The notes beneath the pieces are model-generated. The model was not told the DNA's origin. It was given only the letters and a program-made list of their open reading frames with translations, and did no database searches. A DNA stretch of 64,000 nucleotides from Lepeophtheirus salmonis (taxonomy: Eukaryota; Arthropoda; Copepoda; Siphonostomatoida; Caligidae): the NCBI RefSeq assembly GCF_016086655.4, contig NC_052137.2, forward strand, positions 33,562,007 through 33,626,006, written 5' to 3'. Position numbers and translations under genes: made by a program. Positions 35,831 to 47,098 of this stretch are shown in pieces; within the stretch, counting starts at the first letter, position 1; each line of letters opens with the position of its first letter.

Positions 35831-36654
35831 TATACATACAGCTGCTCAATTTGTATAACAACCAACCATCATGATCTTGATTGGTGTCTCGTCATTTGTA
35901 AATTACTAAATGTATGTAAATTAATAATCCAATTTCGGCTATAACTCCCCCTTTCCTCTTCCTTTATTCTTTCCCTCTTTTTCTTTGTCGTCTCCTTGCA
36001 TTTCGTGACTAAACTATATAAAAAGCGTCCAGTTCAATAAAAAGGGAAAATAGAAAATTTTACCACCGTGTAATAAAAACTATATATATATACATAAATA
36101 TATTGTTCATTTATTTCGTTTTTTTTTTCTTTCTTCCAAGCTTTCTATTAATATGTACATTACGTATTATATTTGTAATATGCCATGCCATGCCATGGTC
36201 ATATACATATGAATGTACAGTCGACATATATGAATATAACATGTTCGTACTATAAAAGACAGCATTATATACACATTTATTCGAGATTAAGATACTCCAC
36301 TTACAAAACTATTTAATGTTCTTTTACTTTTAGGAAACTGTGCGATTCATTTTGTGTTTGTTTGCAGTCAATGTATATTAGATTGGGTTGTTCAAGCTAC
36401 TTTTTTAGAAATTGATTAAAGTTGATTCGTTCTGCTGAAAAACAGTTTGCAAAATTTCAGTTCTGTAGAAAATTTGAGGTGCCGAGACAAGATAGATTTT
36501 TTTCTAAATTTTGATTTTGGTAAAATATTATTGACTTACATATATTAGAAGTTTATCAAAAATATTCGAAACAAAAATATCAGTTATATTTTCATGGGTT
36601 ATTACTAATTATATTCATAAGTAGATTTCTATAAAATAGTACCAATTCTAGAGA
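35831..36654. other. AT-rich non-coding sequence
   Basis: There is a small tandem of tgcca words at 36181-36199. No gene is seen. Confidence 0.4.
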
Positions 36655-37611
36655 TGTACTGTTACCTAAATTTTAGCCAATGCCGATTCCAATACCATCG
36701 TTATGGACGATTCTGATACCGTTATCATTTTTAGGACGATTCCAATTCCAATACCTTTCCTAAATATAAAATGATTTACTTTTTATTGATTAGTGTAAGA
36801 AAATACATAAATATAATTATTTAATAATAATTTTAAATTTATACTTTTTATGCGTATGGATATAACCAGAGCTTCTACCTTAGGGTAATTGACGGTCGAG
36901 CATTGCTAACATTAAGTAAACTATGATGAAGGGTTCTCAAATTTTTCACTTCAGTTAAAATTGGAGATATTGAGTAAATTTACTTTACTGGTGCAATGGA
37001 TCATTCATATTTAATCAAATTCTTTTTCATATCATTCTGACCCTAGATCATAGAGTCAGTCTTAGAGAGACAGATCTAATACATTGAGAGAGGTATTTAC
37101 GGGGGTCACAAGCTTTAATTCTTTTTTTGCGTGAGATTTGTGTATCAAAAAGACTTTCCTTTAAATTAGAATGTTATTATACATCTTTGAAATGATGTAA
37201 TGTTATTGATCCATCGTTATTAACTCTGAATTCTGTCTATATTGTTCTTTGACGGTGGAATATGGCTCTGAATCCTAAAAATATCAACAACAAAAGAACC
37301 ACATTTTCTTAAATGTTCTAAAGACCAAACCTGGATCTGTTGAAGGTTTAAAGGTCATTTCAGTATTTTATGAATTATAATAAAAATAATAAAGACGTCT
37401 TGACTTGACCTTCTTGTTATTCAGGTCACTTGTCATATATTAAAATATAAATTGAAGAGAAAATAATTTTATCCAAGGCTTTGGTTAGTCTATACTAGAA
37501 TAATTAAAACCTTCTTTCATTGGTTGACGATTTGAAATCATAAAATTTAAAAAATTAGAAAAAATATTTTTTCATTTTTGTTACTACAAAATATATATAA
37601 ATAACTATTTA
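36655..37611. repeat. Degenerate gacgattcc repeat, left part
   Basis: Between 36660 and 36770 the words gccgattcc, gacgattc and ccaatacc recur. The same words appear at 6606-6675 and again at 38280-38345 beyond MITE copy B, which suggests that the MITE landed inside a longer repeat. The rest is AT-rich with no gene. Confidence 0.45.
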
Positions 37612-38264
37612 TAGTAGACCGGTTTGATTTTCAATTATTTTCGAATTTCGATTACAGGTGCTACAAAAAATTTGTCATATTGTAGGAAAATACCCTATAG
37701 AAAAATTTCATTTTTCAAAGTTTGAATGGAGACAAAAGTTCTTAATTTCACAAATAATAACTTAAATACAGCATTAATCATTATTTTTCCATAATTAATT
37801 ATGATAAACATTATTTTAACCCATAAAAAACATCAGTAAAGTTTTTTTTTCTAAAGATACCCGATGAAACATACAATATAAAAAATCTATCTTTCCTTAC
37901 TGAAAATGTAAAAAAAAAAAAAAAAAAATCCACGTATACGCGGATCGTCAAATTTTCCGAACCATTTTTTTTCTTTTTATGTTCCATAGGACTATTTTAA
38001 AAAAGTTATAAAACATTTTTGAAAGGTTTAATAATTTTACATCAAAGTTATTTTATACAAAGTAGCTACAAATGTCTTTTTAGATTTTTAACTCACTAAG
38101 TAAAGAGTTTTTACTCTTTAAATAATTTTATCTATATATGCGACCTAAAGCTGACTTTTCTATTACAAAACAATGTTGCATAGGTCATTTTCATAAAATA
38201 TTACAACTTTTTGGCACTACACCAAATCGAAGCTCGAAAAAAGTTGAAAATCAAACCCCTCATA
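37612..38264. mobile_element. Long-inverted-repeat MITE, copy B
   Basis: The left end starts tagtagaccggtttgatttt, followed by cgaatttcgattacagg. The right end finishes with cgaaaaaagttgaaaatcaa followed by acccctcata. The two are reverse complements. The inside holds atacgcggatcgtcaaattt and ttccataggac, shared with copy A. It is non-coding. Confidence 0.8.
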
Positions 38265-38654
38265 TTTATCGGTGTACTCAGCTGTATTGAGCCGATTCCG
38301 ATAACCAATTATGATTCTTCAAAAAATTGTAATTCTTAACGATTTAGATAGGGATGAATGGGTACACACCTAGTAAAAAATGGAATTGAATGCGATAAAG
38401 GCATTGTGTCCAAATTAATCTGAAAACTTATATTTCCACACTTCATAGAGTAATGCCCGTATTTGTTTTGACAAGCAACATTTTAATGTTTTTTTCAACA
38501 GAAATTACAAGAGCTAGTTTTAAGGGGACACTTGTTTTAGGCCTTGGTTTTAGGTAAAGTATAGAGGATCATCATTTTATCAATATTTTAGGGGTCACTT
38601 ATGGTAAAAAAAGGCCTGACTCATAACACATGAGATATAATAAAAGACGTGTCC
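38265..38654. other. Non-coding sequence
   Basis: The first 80 bases resume gagccgattcc-type words seen before MITE copy B. The rest has no recognisable content. Confidence 0.4.
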
Positions 38655-39330
38655 ATTCATTTGGGCAACGTTAATTTCAACAAGTGTCATCTTACCAAAC
38701 TTTATTTGAACAATTATCAAAAAGAGTCAGCTTTTTTGAAGCGTTGTTAATTTTAGAGACATTTTCATAGAGTAAACAATAAAAGATGAATTGTGTCATT
38801 ATTAAACATTATTACTCATTAGAGTGGTGTTGAAAAGCAAATAGAATAAATATTGTAGGAGCAACTCTCAACTCTGCAAGCTTCTGTGAAGGGATGTATT
38901 TATCAAACTTATTGAGTGGTGTGGCATTCAAACAAAGGTTTTTAAAAAAAAAAGATTTGCATTTTCCGATTATTTTTGTTGTCAAATGTTATGAAAGTAA
39001 ACCTTTGATTCACAAGCCATTTTTGACTTTGTTCAATACTACAATATGTATTTAGTTCTTTTTAGGAAAAGGCTTCAAAGGAGATGGGACGGATCTCTTT
39101 GTGTCCCTCCCTTATTACACTTTATGCTTCATTGAATGAAGAAATATCCAGGATTCTTAAAGGACAAAATAAATTATATATAGTCCCTGTAGTCTATAGC
39201 TATTCTAGGTTTACTATACGAAAAAGTCGGCGAATTGAACGACGCTGAAAAGAAGCTCACCCAAATATATACTTGCCCTAATGAATGTTAGTAGTATGAC
39301 ACTTGCGGAAATACATGTTTCTCAAATGAA
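38655..39330. mobile_element. Foldback-like element F2
   Basis: The left end (38655-38765) reads cattcatttgggcaacg, aatttcaacaagtgtcat, and agtcagcttttttgaagcg. The reverse complement of the right end (39220-39325) reads cattcatttgagaaacatg, atttccgcaagtgtcat and gagcttcttttcagcg in the same order. The ends are therefore inverted repeats of about 110 bp built from short related motifs. The middle has no coding content; the minus frame 39528-39322 is a reading through the right end. Confidence 0.65.
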
Positions 39331-39975
39331 TGCACGCCAATAAAAGAATATGAGACATTGATATTTCAATCTCGTGTCGGCGGTTAAAACCATTTTTTCA
39401 TCCATCTGAAATTTGGCATGTATGCCTATTATTATGTGCAACATTGAAATATAACTAACTATATTGGATTTTCTTACTTTTTGGTTTTCGGTCCGCCTTA
39501 ATGTATATAGATTTAGCACTGGTTGCAAGTACGCCAGAGTCTCCTTTGCTAAATATTTATTCCTACATTTATGTCTTCTTTGTATAATATTGTATATTAT
39601 GTAGGTTAATTATATCATTACATTGTTTGTGTAATCATTTTAATCATAATAAACTTATACCTACTAATGTATGTACGAAGGTAAATAGATATAATCAATA
39701 ACAATGGAGACTCTCTCATATAAAAGGGTTTATTTGAGTTTTTTGTCTTTTTTATCAACTAAATCTCAAAGTTTAGCTTCTAAGTATTACTTACTTATAT
39801 CTATTGAAATAAATAGTGATCTCTATAACAATTACTTAAGTTGGATTAAATTGACAATATTTAAACAATATTAAATCCTCTGGATAATCATTTGAAGTTT
39901 AGTATCGACAAAAAGTTATATAATTATTATCAAAGTAAAAAATATCAAAGGTATATAAACATATATAATTTTGTA
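39331..39975. other. AT-rich non-coding sequence
   Basis: No gene is seen before the TA and terminal repeat of the next mariner. Confidence 0.4.
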
Positions 39976-41318
39976 TCGGGTGCGTAGTTATAATTTGTAT
40001 ACTTTTAAAAGAGAGAAATAACCCAAAACAACATGAGAAGAATTTATAATCTACCTAACATATTCCCCCAATCAGCTGACAAACTGTATTTTTTAACACC
40101 CTTCCCCAAAAAAATTAACCCAATCAAACGAATAATGACATATCAATGAGACAATAGACGAGATTGTGTCTCTACTTCACGCAGAACACATACTAACAGA
40201 GATATAAAACTTTACTTAAGCAGGAAAACAGACTAATTTTAACGTCAAGAAGGTGTTATAACGGTATTTGCTATCAAGGAGATTCTTAATCAGATGATGT
40301 ACTGGCATACAGAGTAGTTGTGGAGAACGCCGATTTGTCTTTCAACTTTTTTGAAATTTCGATAATGGCTAGTTTGGAAAATTTGGTATTTGGTAAGGAA
40401 ATAACCTATACAAAATTTTATTCTAGTTCAAGGTTTGAAAGATGACAAAAGTTTTTTAACTTAGTAAATAAAGATTGAAATACAGTAATAATCCTTATTC
40501 TGCATCAATTAATGAGGATAAACGATATTTTAACCTATAAAAAAGATGAATAAAGTTTTTTTTTAAATTTACCCCATGGAGCAAAAAAGAGAGATAAAAA
40601 AATAACATTTGGATCTTTCCTTCCATAAAAAAATGATGCACAGTATACACGGATCATCAAATTTTTCTAACTTTTTTATCTTTTTTTCTTTGAAATACTT
40701 TTTATATGTTACAAAAATGTCTATCGAAACTATTTTTTGCAAAATAACTAAAAATGTATTTTTATTCACAAAGTAAAGATTTTTTTGTCTTTTTTCATAA
40801 TTTGATCGAGTTGTGCGACCTACAAATGACGTTGTAGGGGCAATACAATTTTGAATAGGTAATTTTAATACCCCTATTCAACTTTTCCACTCTACCTATA
40901 CTCAAAATTCGAAAAAAGTTGAAAATAAAGCCGTCTATTACACAGTCCTATTTGGAGACCACCGTTCCATTTTGGCGGAAAACAATGTGGCCCCATACTG
41001 GTCAGATTTTAACCTACAATACCTTTCCTTCTGACCTCATGTAGAAGCCAGGCGTGGCAGACAAGGACGCAGAATCTTACAGATCTCAAGGCTTCCGCTG
41101 AGGAGTTTTGGAACTACGTGAGCCCCAATTACTTTATTACCACCTGTTAAAGCTTCCAGCGGCGCATGAAGGCAAAACTCGATGGAGGCTACATTAGAAA
41201 TAGCAACACGTCTGCCAACATCTGTAAAAAGCTTAGTTAATGTAGCTCTCTAAGTTTCCAAAATTAAACTTGCTAAAATTCTACATTCCAAGTATCTTGT
41301 TTTCAATTAGGCACCTGG
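39976..41318 (+). mobile_element. Deleted mariner of the CCGGGTGC family carrying MITE C
   Basis: The left end is TA then tcgggtgcgtag (39976). The right end is caattaggcacctgg followed by TA (41318). The reverse complement of the right end matches the 3' end of the relative at 49044. The gene starts at the ATG at 40135 and reads, with stops, DEIVSLLHAEHILTEI and AGKQTNFNVKK, the DNA-binding helices. MITE C (40317-40938) follows. Beyond it come ENNVAPYWSDFNLQYLS (degenerate SPDFN), LKASAEEFWNYVSPNYFITT, a stop, and SFQRRMKAKLDGGYIR, the mariner C-terminus, ending near 41210. Without the MITE the element is about 720 bp, far short of about 1.3 kb, and the first two catalytic regions are missing. 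Confidence 0.8.
40317..40938. mobile_element. Long-inverted-repeat MITE, copy C
   Basis: The left end holds ttcaacttttttgaaatttc and gataatggctagtttgg; the right end holds actctacctatactcaaaat and tcgaaaaaagttgaaaataa. The inside shares atacacggatcatcaaattt with copies A and B. TA is found at 40315-40316 and at 40939-40940, consistent with a TA duplication. It lies inside a mariner. Confidence 0.75.
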
Positions 41319-43434
41319 TATTTATTTATTGAACAGTAACCAGAAAGGATTTCACTATATGTGATCACTTGGTAATAGTGGAAAAGATTTCTCCTCAAAT
41401 CTTAAAGTCGGTCTTCGCTACGGGAATCAACTTTCTTTAATAAGAAAGACACAATTGAAAATTACCTATTAAAGAATGCATTTCCGAGTGTTGATGCTCA
41501 AATGTTGTCTGAGAAGGTTTCAACTCAATTGTGAAGCAGTGATGCTTATAAAATATACTTTTCTGTTGGTCTTTTCTTGATCTTTAATAATCAAAGCCTT
41601 CGTCTAAAACTTTTTATTTGTGATAGTTTTCCAAAGTCTTTGTCCTGAAGAGTGTTTAATTTAATCGTAATTCATGATCTTCGTATGTATACATAATCTA
41701 ATTTCAAGTAAAACACTTTTTGGAGTTCTCTAAAAAAATAGACTGCAAAATCTGTTATTTATTTCTGTTCAGTATTTTCAATATTCCCCTTCATTTGTAT
41801 ACGCCTAATCTCTCAGATAAGGGAATGAAAGAATAGAAGAAAAATAAATAAAACCATTTGAAATCCATTTGAAATAAGTATACAATTTGACTGTCTATGT
41901 TTTAGAACTCTCAATCTCATCTCTATAAGATAAGATCAATGACTTTATTAATAGATATAATCAAACCTATCATAAACGATCTTTGAGTAGATAAGATAAT
42001 GGTTATTTATGATGAATTAATTAATCACCTGTCTAATATTCGATGAAAAGCTAGTCCCCATAGGGTGTGTCGTTAGTTGTATCAAAGATCACTTTATCAG
42101 TATACAAAATAAATGGTGTATAGATGGTTTGGACTCTACAGATAAAATTCCATAAGGAGTGAGTAAATATCCATGCATTGCAGGAATCTGAAAAGCATTG
42201 AATGTCACAGGATTGTGTACAACTACGAACCAAAAGTTAAATTATATGTTTATTAGTTCAAAATAATTAGGGCATTGAAATCATCAACTTTAATTAACAA
42301 AAAAAACATGAAGTCTTGAGTTGACTATGATCATGATTATTTTGAAGCACTAGTCGTTTCCTGCTCCTGGTTAATGTGTATCACTGTACTGAGCTATAAA
42401 ATAGAATATATAAATATAATGAGAAATTTTTAATACAGATCTGAAGGAATAGGAATACTCCCCTATAATTAAGCAAAAAGGTTTAGAGATGTATAAATAT
42501 AATTTTTTTTCTGAGTTAATAGATGAGTACAAATAGTCGATGTTTATAGTTCCACATTTTGGGAGCTTACATTTGTAAATGGATTTTGAGATTTTGTTTG
42601 AGAGATTGAGAAAATATAGTGAACAAGATTTAAAATATAGAAGGAATGGTATATGTAGAAAAATAATTGAGTACTACTTTAGAATAAATGCTTTATAATG
42701 GAGTTTTTGACTAAAGGTGCCGATACTAAATTATAAAAAGGTAATATTAAAACATTAAGTCTGAGGATAAAATATTCAAAAAATGAATTATTACCTACAT
42801 AAAAATATAGGCATTAAAATCTGAAGGAAAAAAAAATTAGAACAGTCATTATTCAAATGAGTTTTTCTTGATATTCGTATCAATGGGAAAGTGATATACT
42901 CGTAAATAATTTTTTTATTCGACATTTCTTATTCACACTTGAGCTGTAGTTTGATACTTAAAATGATAGGGTTCTTGAGCATGACTCTTCAATGTAGATA
43001 TGCATATATAAATGGATATATATCAAAAGTCCACTTTTTCACTTAATTGGACGGAAACAGAAAGTTTATTTATCAGTTTTTATTTTATAAATGTGAATTT
43101 CTTAAAATAAAAAAGTCGTTTTTCGAGTCAGACATAACTGTATATTTATAAATATAGCTGGTTTCATTTTTCTGAGAATATATCTCATATGTCCTTCAGC
43201 CCAAAAGTAATATGAACCAATCTACTGTATTTCCATTTTTTTTTTAGAAAGTATTTGGAATAATTTCCTATTTTCATTACATATACTCTGTGTACATAAG
43301 CAAACCGTACCGTCAACTTTGACAATATCTAGGGGCTTTCCCCTCAATGAAATTTCAAAAAGAAATTTATAATTTATTACAAAAGTCAATAACTTTCCAA
43401 CTATTAATACTAAGACAAAATTTGTCAACAAACA
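41319..43434. other. AT-rich non-coding sequence
   Basis: A plus frame around 41430-41535 reads DTIENYLLKNAFPSVDAQML without a recognisable family. No other feature is seen. Confidence 0.35.
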
Positions 43435-43437
43435 ACG

Positions 43438-43625
43438 GATTATTACCGATCTCTTTCACGCTCAACGCGACGTCAAAGAGATCGCTGATATAGTTGAATG
43501 CTTAGTTGGGTTTGTCTGCAAGGTCAAGAGGCTCATTAATATCAGACTTTGCGTGAAGCCAAGTAGTAGCATACACAATAAAGTCATCAAGCATGAATTC
43601 TGGTGGGTGTGTAATTCACTATGGT
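43438..43625 (+). pseudogene. Mariner helix-turn-helix fragment
   Basis: The plus frame reads DLFHAQRDVKEIADIVECLV and then GFVCKVKRLINI. This matches the mariner pattern GRSVKEIAxxxGxSxxxVYKVKR, a helix-turn-helix with a basic recognition helix that binds the terminal repeat. It is cut off after about 60 codons and is followed by the leader of a different mariner copy at 43680. The minus frame 43674-43462 is its shadow. Confidence 0.65.
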
Positions 43626-43679
43626 GGAAGTAAAATGAGGTAATTTTGAAAAATAAATTAAAAAATCTTAACACCAGAA

Positions 43680-44190
43680 TACAAAAGTTGCACTAGCGTT
43701 TAGTTACAATTTTATCCTATCATTTTTAATTACGAGCAATCATAATGCAAAAAAAAACTAACGCTAAAATGTAAGTAAATAAGTTTTGTTTTTATTCAAT
43801 GTTTAAGTGTAAAATGTAAGAGAATCAACAAAAAAAGGCAACACGTGTGCAATCTCATCTACGCAGGTTTCAGTGCTGAGAGGGCAAGACTATTAGTATC
43901 TCCATCCGGACTTCCTACAACATCAAGAAGACTGTTATAGCCCCATACAGCCAAGAAAAATACAAACTTTTGCAGCAACTATATGGCTTATTTCAGGCCT
44001 CAACAACCTTGACTTTGTAATTTGAGCCATTTTGGAGAAGAATAACGCCATCCACACGGCCTTCATCATCAAAAGCTGTCAATCTGTCCACCAGAGTCTT
44101 GAGAATGTTATTTTTTGTGAAGGAGGGCATACTAAAAAAAAAGTATTGCTTATTTGAACATATCACAAATTGGTTTCGACCTGTTTTTAC
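43680..44190 (+). pseudogene. Internally deleted mariner, relative of 34936-35592
   Basis: The leader (43680-43835) aligns with 5270-5435. The coding part starts with QQKKATRVQSHL in one frame and VCNLIYAGFSAERARLLVSP in the next, the helix-turn-helix region. It runs directly into VIAPYSQEKYKLLQQLYGLF, matching the second catalytic region in degraded form, then FQASTTLTL and FVI (SPDLNPLDF in decay). The end reads AFIIKSCQSVHQSLENVIFC and EGGHT, the mariner C-terminal FxxxLExVIxxEGGHI motif, near 44135. The same internal deletion as at 34936 is present. The 86-codon minus frame 44253-43993 is a shadow. Confidence 0.7.
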
Positions 44191-44929
44191 TTGATGACAT
44201 AACAACACGTTTTTTTGTAATATAGTCTTGTTACGGCAAATTTGGGGGCCCACAAATTATACATCCGATGTTCCTTGTTCTTCTGGATAAAAATTATCGT
44301 GTACATTATAATTAATTAACAGTACACTTTTCTTGCGTCATCGATTTCAGCCTGTCTCAGTGAATAATCATACAATATTTATCAATGCACAGGGTCGTAA
44401 TTACTGGTGGGCTTTAATAATTTTTTGAGCCGTATTAATTATCGGGCAATTAATGATGAGTCATCTATAGACACTCCAGTCAGTCCCCCAATAAAAAAAC
44501 CATGATTACGGAACTGATGTATATATATTACATACAAACTAATAACATAATGACTCTAATTAGCTATAATTGATGATTTAATCCTTATATACACTCATAA
44601 ATAAGAGAATCATGTAGGTACTATGCATGGATACAGCTGATTTACATATGTTTGTATGTGAGAGAAATATTCAACATAATCTTTCTCCATTTCGCAGCTT
44701 ATTGTTTCCCCTATTCTACTTCCTCCAGGGGTCCAATTTACTCCTCAGTAGGAACATGTTTGAGGAATAATAACAAAATATTTTGATAATATCCCGAAAT
44801 GGGGTCTATGACTCCTGGTATTTAAATCAATTCATGATTCTTCTTCTGTATTATTAACATAATTATTTATAATCCTATTCATGTTAGTTACTACATATGA
44901 AGATATAGGGAAAAAAATTAAAAATTACA
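44191..44929. other. Non-coding sequence
   Basis: No gene or repeat structure is recognised. Confidence 0.4.
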
Positions 44930-45310
44930 TTTCAAATATATAATATTTGGATAAAAAATTTTAAAAATCAAGAGTGATTTATAAAAAATTAAAAATATAA
45001 TTTCAAAAATCCACAGCTTCCGACAAAAAATGAAATTTTCTCTAAAAAAATTTTAAAAATCAACAGTTATTCACTCAACATTTAAACAAAAGTTTTTTGG
45101 AAAAGAATTTCCAAAAATTACACCTTATAGAAAAAAATTTTAATTATTTTTTTTTTTTTTTTGGCAAAAAAATTACAAAAAAACCAACATTATTCTTTAA
45201 AAATTTGGAAAAAAATTTCCAAAAATCTACAACTTTCCCCAAAAATTAAATTTTTTGGAAAAATAATTCAAAAAACCACAGTTATTCGCAATTTTTTTTT
45301 TTAAATCCCA
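44930..45310 (-). repeat. AT-rich array, copy 3 (reverse orientation)
   Basis: Units contain aaaaatccacagctt, aaaaatcaacagttattc and aaaaaaccacagttattcgc, the reverse complement of gaa(t/c)agctgtggattttt. They are spaced by ccaaaaattaaattttttgg blocks. At least five units are visible. Confidence 0.6.
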
Positions 45311-46597
45311 AAACCCATGTAATCTTGCAGAGGCCCCTGTTACTTCTTTCTTAAGTCAAAACTTTAGGATTTCAATATTTTTCTCGAGACTTTAAAGTCT
45401 TCATCTGATCTACTTTTTATAGTAAAAATAATACACATGTTATGTTGTTTTTTATTTCCTTAAAGGATATCTACTCTTTGTTGAGAAACATTTTCTATAA
45501 GGTCTCTCCTTCCTAACTCACTTGTACATAAATAGATATATTTTCTGCGAAAAAAAAATGCAGTTCTTTATAAATAAATTATAAAAACAAAGAATGTTGT
45601 AAAAAAAGGAGTTTGGGAAAAACCCAGGAGCGTTCAAATAAAAATAAAAAAGCAGCTAGGAAAAACGTCCTTTCTTCTATATATATTTTTTGTAGCTCGA
45701 CTTTCTATTTTGGTAAGTAGCAGTATATATTTATACTACGGCGTGTGACGACTAACTCTTTTTTTATATCGCGGAAAGGGGACTTGTAATTAAATTTTAG
45801 CCGCAAATAATGAGGGATTCGATTGATTATATATGTTTTTGTACCTATATAGATAGAACGCTCAGAGACATGTTGAGGAGGACTCCTCTGATGGGGAGAA
45901 AAAGTAATACAATTTAATCTAACTAAAAAAATAAATCTATCATTCGCCAAATAAAGAATGTAGCTCATGAATAAATTAAAGGAATTTAAACATATTATTT
46001 AGTTATCGAATAGTATAATTATCAATCATATATTCCGTGGACATTTAGACACTTTAAGTAACTAATAGCATCAACAAAAGTTTTATATGATTCGTTCCTT
46101 TGCTTAATTCCAATCTATTCTCTACTGCATAAAAAAAAAAGTTTAAGTGTAAACCAATGATTCTCAAAAGATTTTGAGTGTTGGCCAAAATGAAATGAAG
46201 AGTTCATCTTGCGGGCCAGACTAATGAAACATGGGCTCTAATTTTAATTGGACATTAAATAATATAATATGATAAAAGGCATGGACGTCTGAATATTTTT
46301 ATTAATACATATTATAACTCTAACGATACTAATTTGCTCGTGAATTCTGTGCATTCTTTTCAAAGTTTGCATTCAGATTAGTTGTGGCGATGCTCATTAT
46401 CTGATCTAAGTGTTTATGAGTAGTGCTGTAAATCCCGTATATTTTTTAGCGTTTTTTCGGCATTCATAATCTGAATTGTCCATTCTTACATGTTGTCATT
46501 ATTATTTAACTCCTGAGTAGTCAACTTCCTTTCCTCCTACATTCAATTGTACATCAGGGAGCACTATATACAGTGCACCCTTTATGTTACATCTACA
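45311..46597. other. AT-rich non-coding sequence
   Basis: The minus frame 45968-45705 (87 codons) shows no domain. No gene is seen. Confidence 0.4.
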
Positions 46598-47098
46598 TTA
46601 GGGCGGGGTTTTTTTCGAATTTTGATAATGGATAGGGCAGAAAAATTTTTAATTGGTAAGAAAATGACTTATGCAAAATTGCATTCTCCTACGTGGTCAT
46701 CATTAGGTCGAAAATCTTGATTAAATTATGAAAATAGGCAAAAACTTGTTACTTATTCAATATAAATACTAAGAGGACATTTTTATTATATTTGCATTAA
46801 ATAATTTTCATGCACATTTTACATTCTTTTTCCTCCATAGAGTAGCTTTAGAAAAAAAAATTAATTAATGGGTTTTATAGGTTAGAATAATATTCATCCT
46901 AATTAATTAATGCAAAATATTGATTAATGCTGTATTTTAATCTTAATCACCGAAATAAAGAACCTTTGTTTCCTTTCATACATTGAAGAAGATGTTCTAC
47001 CTAAAGATGACATCGTAGAAAAATGAAATTTAGCATAAGGTATTTTCATACTATCCGTAATCAAAATTCGAAAAAAGTTGAAAAACAAACCCATCTTA
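46598..47098. mobile_element. Long-inverted-repeat MITE, copy D
   Basis: The left end reads ggcggggtttttttcgaatt followed by ttgataatggatagggc. The right end reads ctatccgtaatcaaaattcg, then aaaaaagttgaaaaacaaac and ccatctta. The arms are reverse complements over about 150 bp. It is shorter than the other copies (about 500 bp), with a reduced middle. Confidence 0.75.

Noticed and set aside
41430..41535. Reading DTIENYLLKNAFPSVDAQML as part of the mariner at 39976
   Set aside because: It lies beyond the right terminal repeat (41318) and matches no transposase region.
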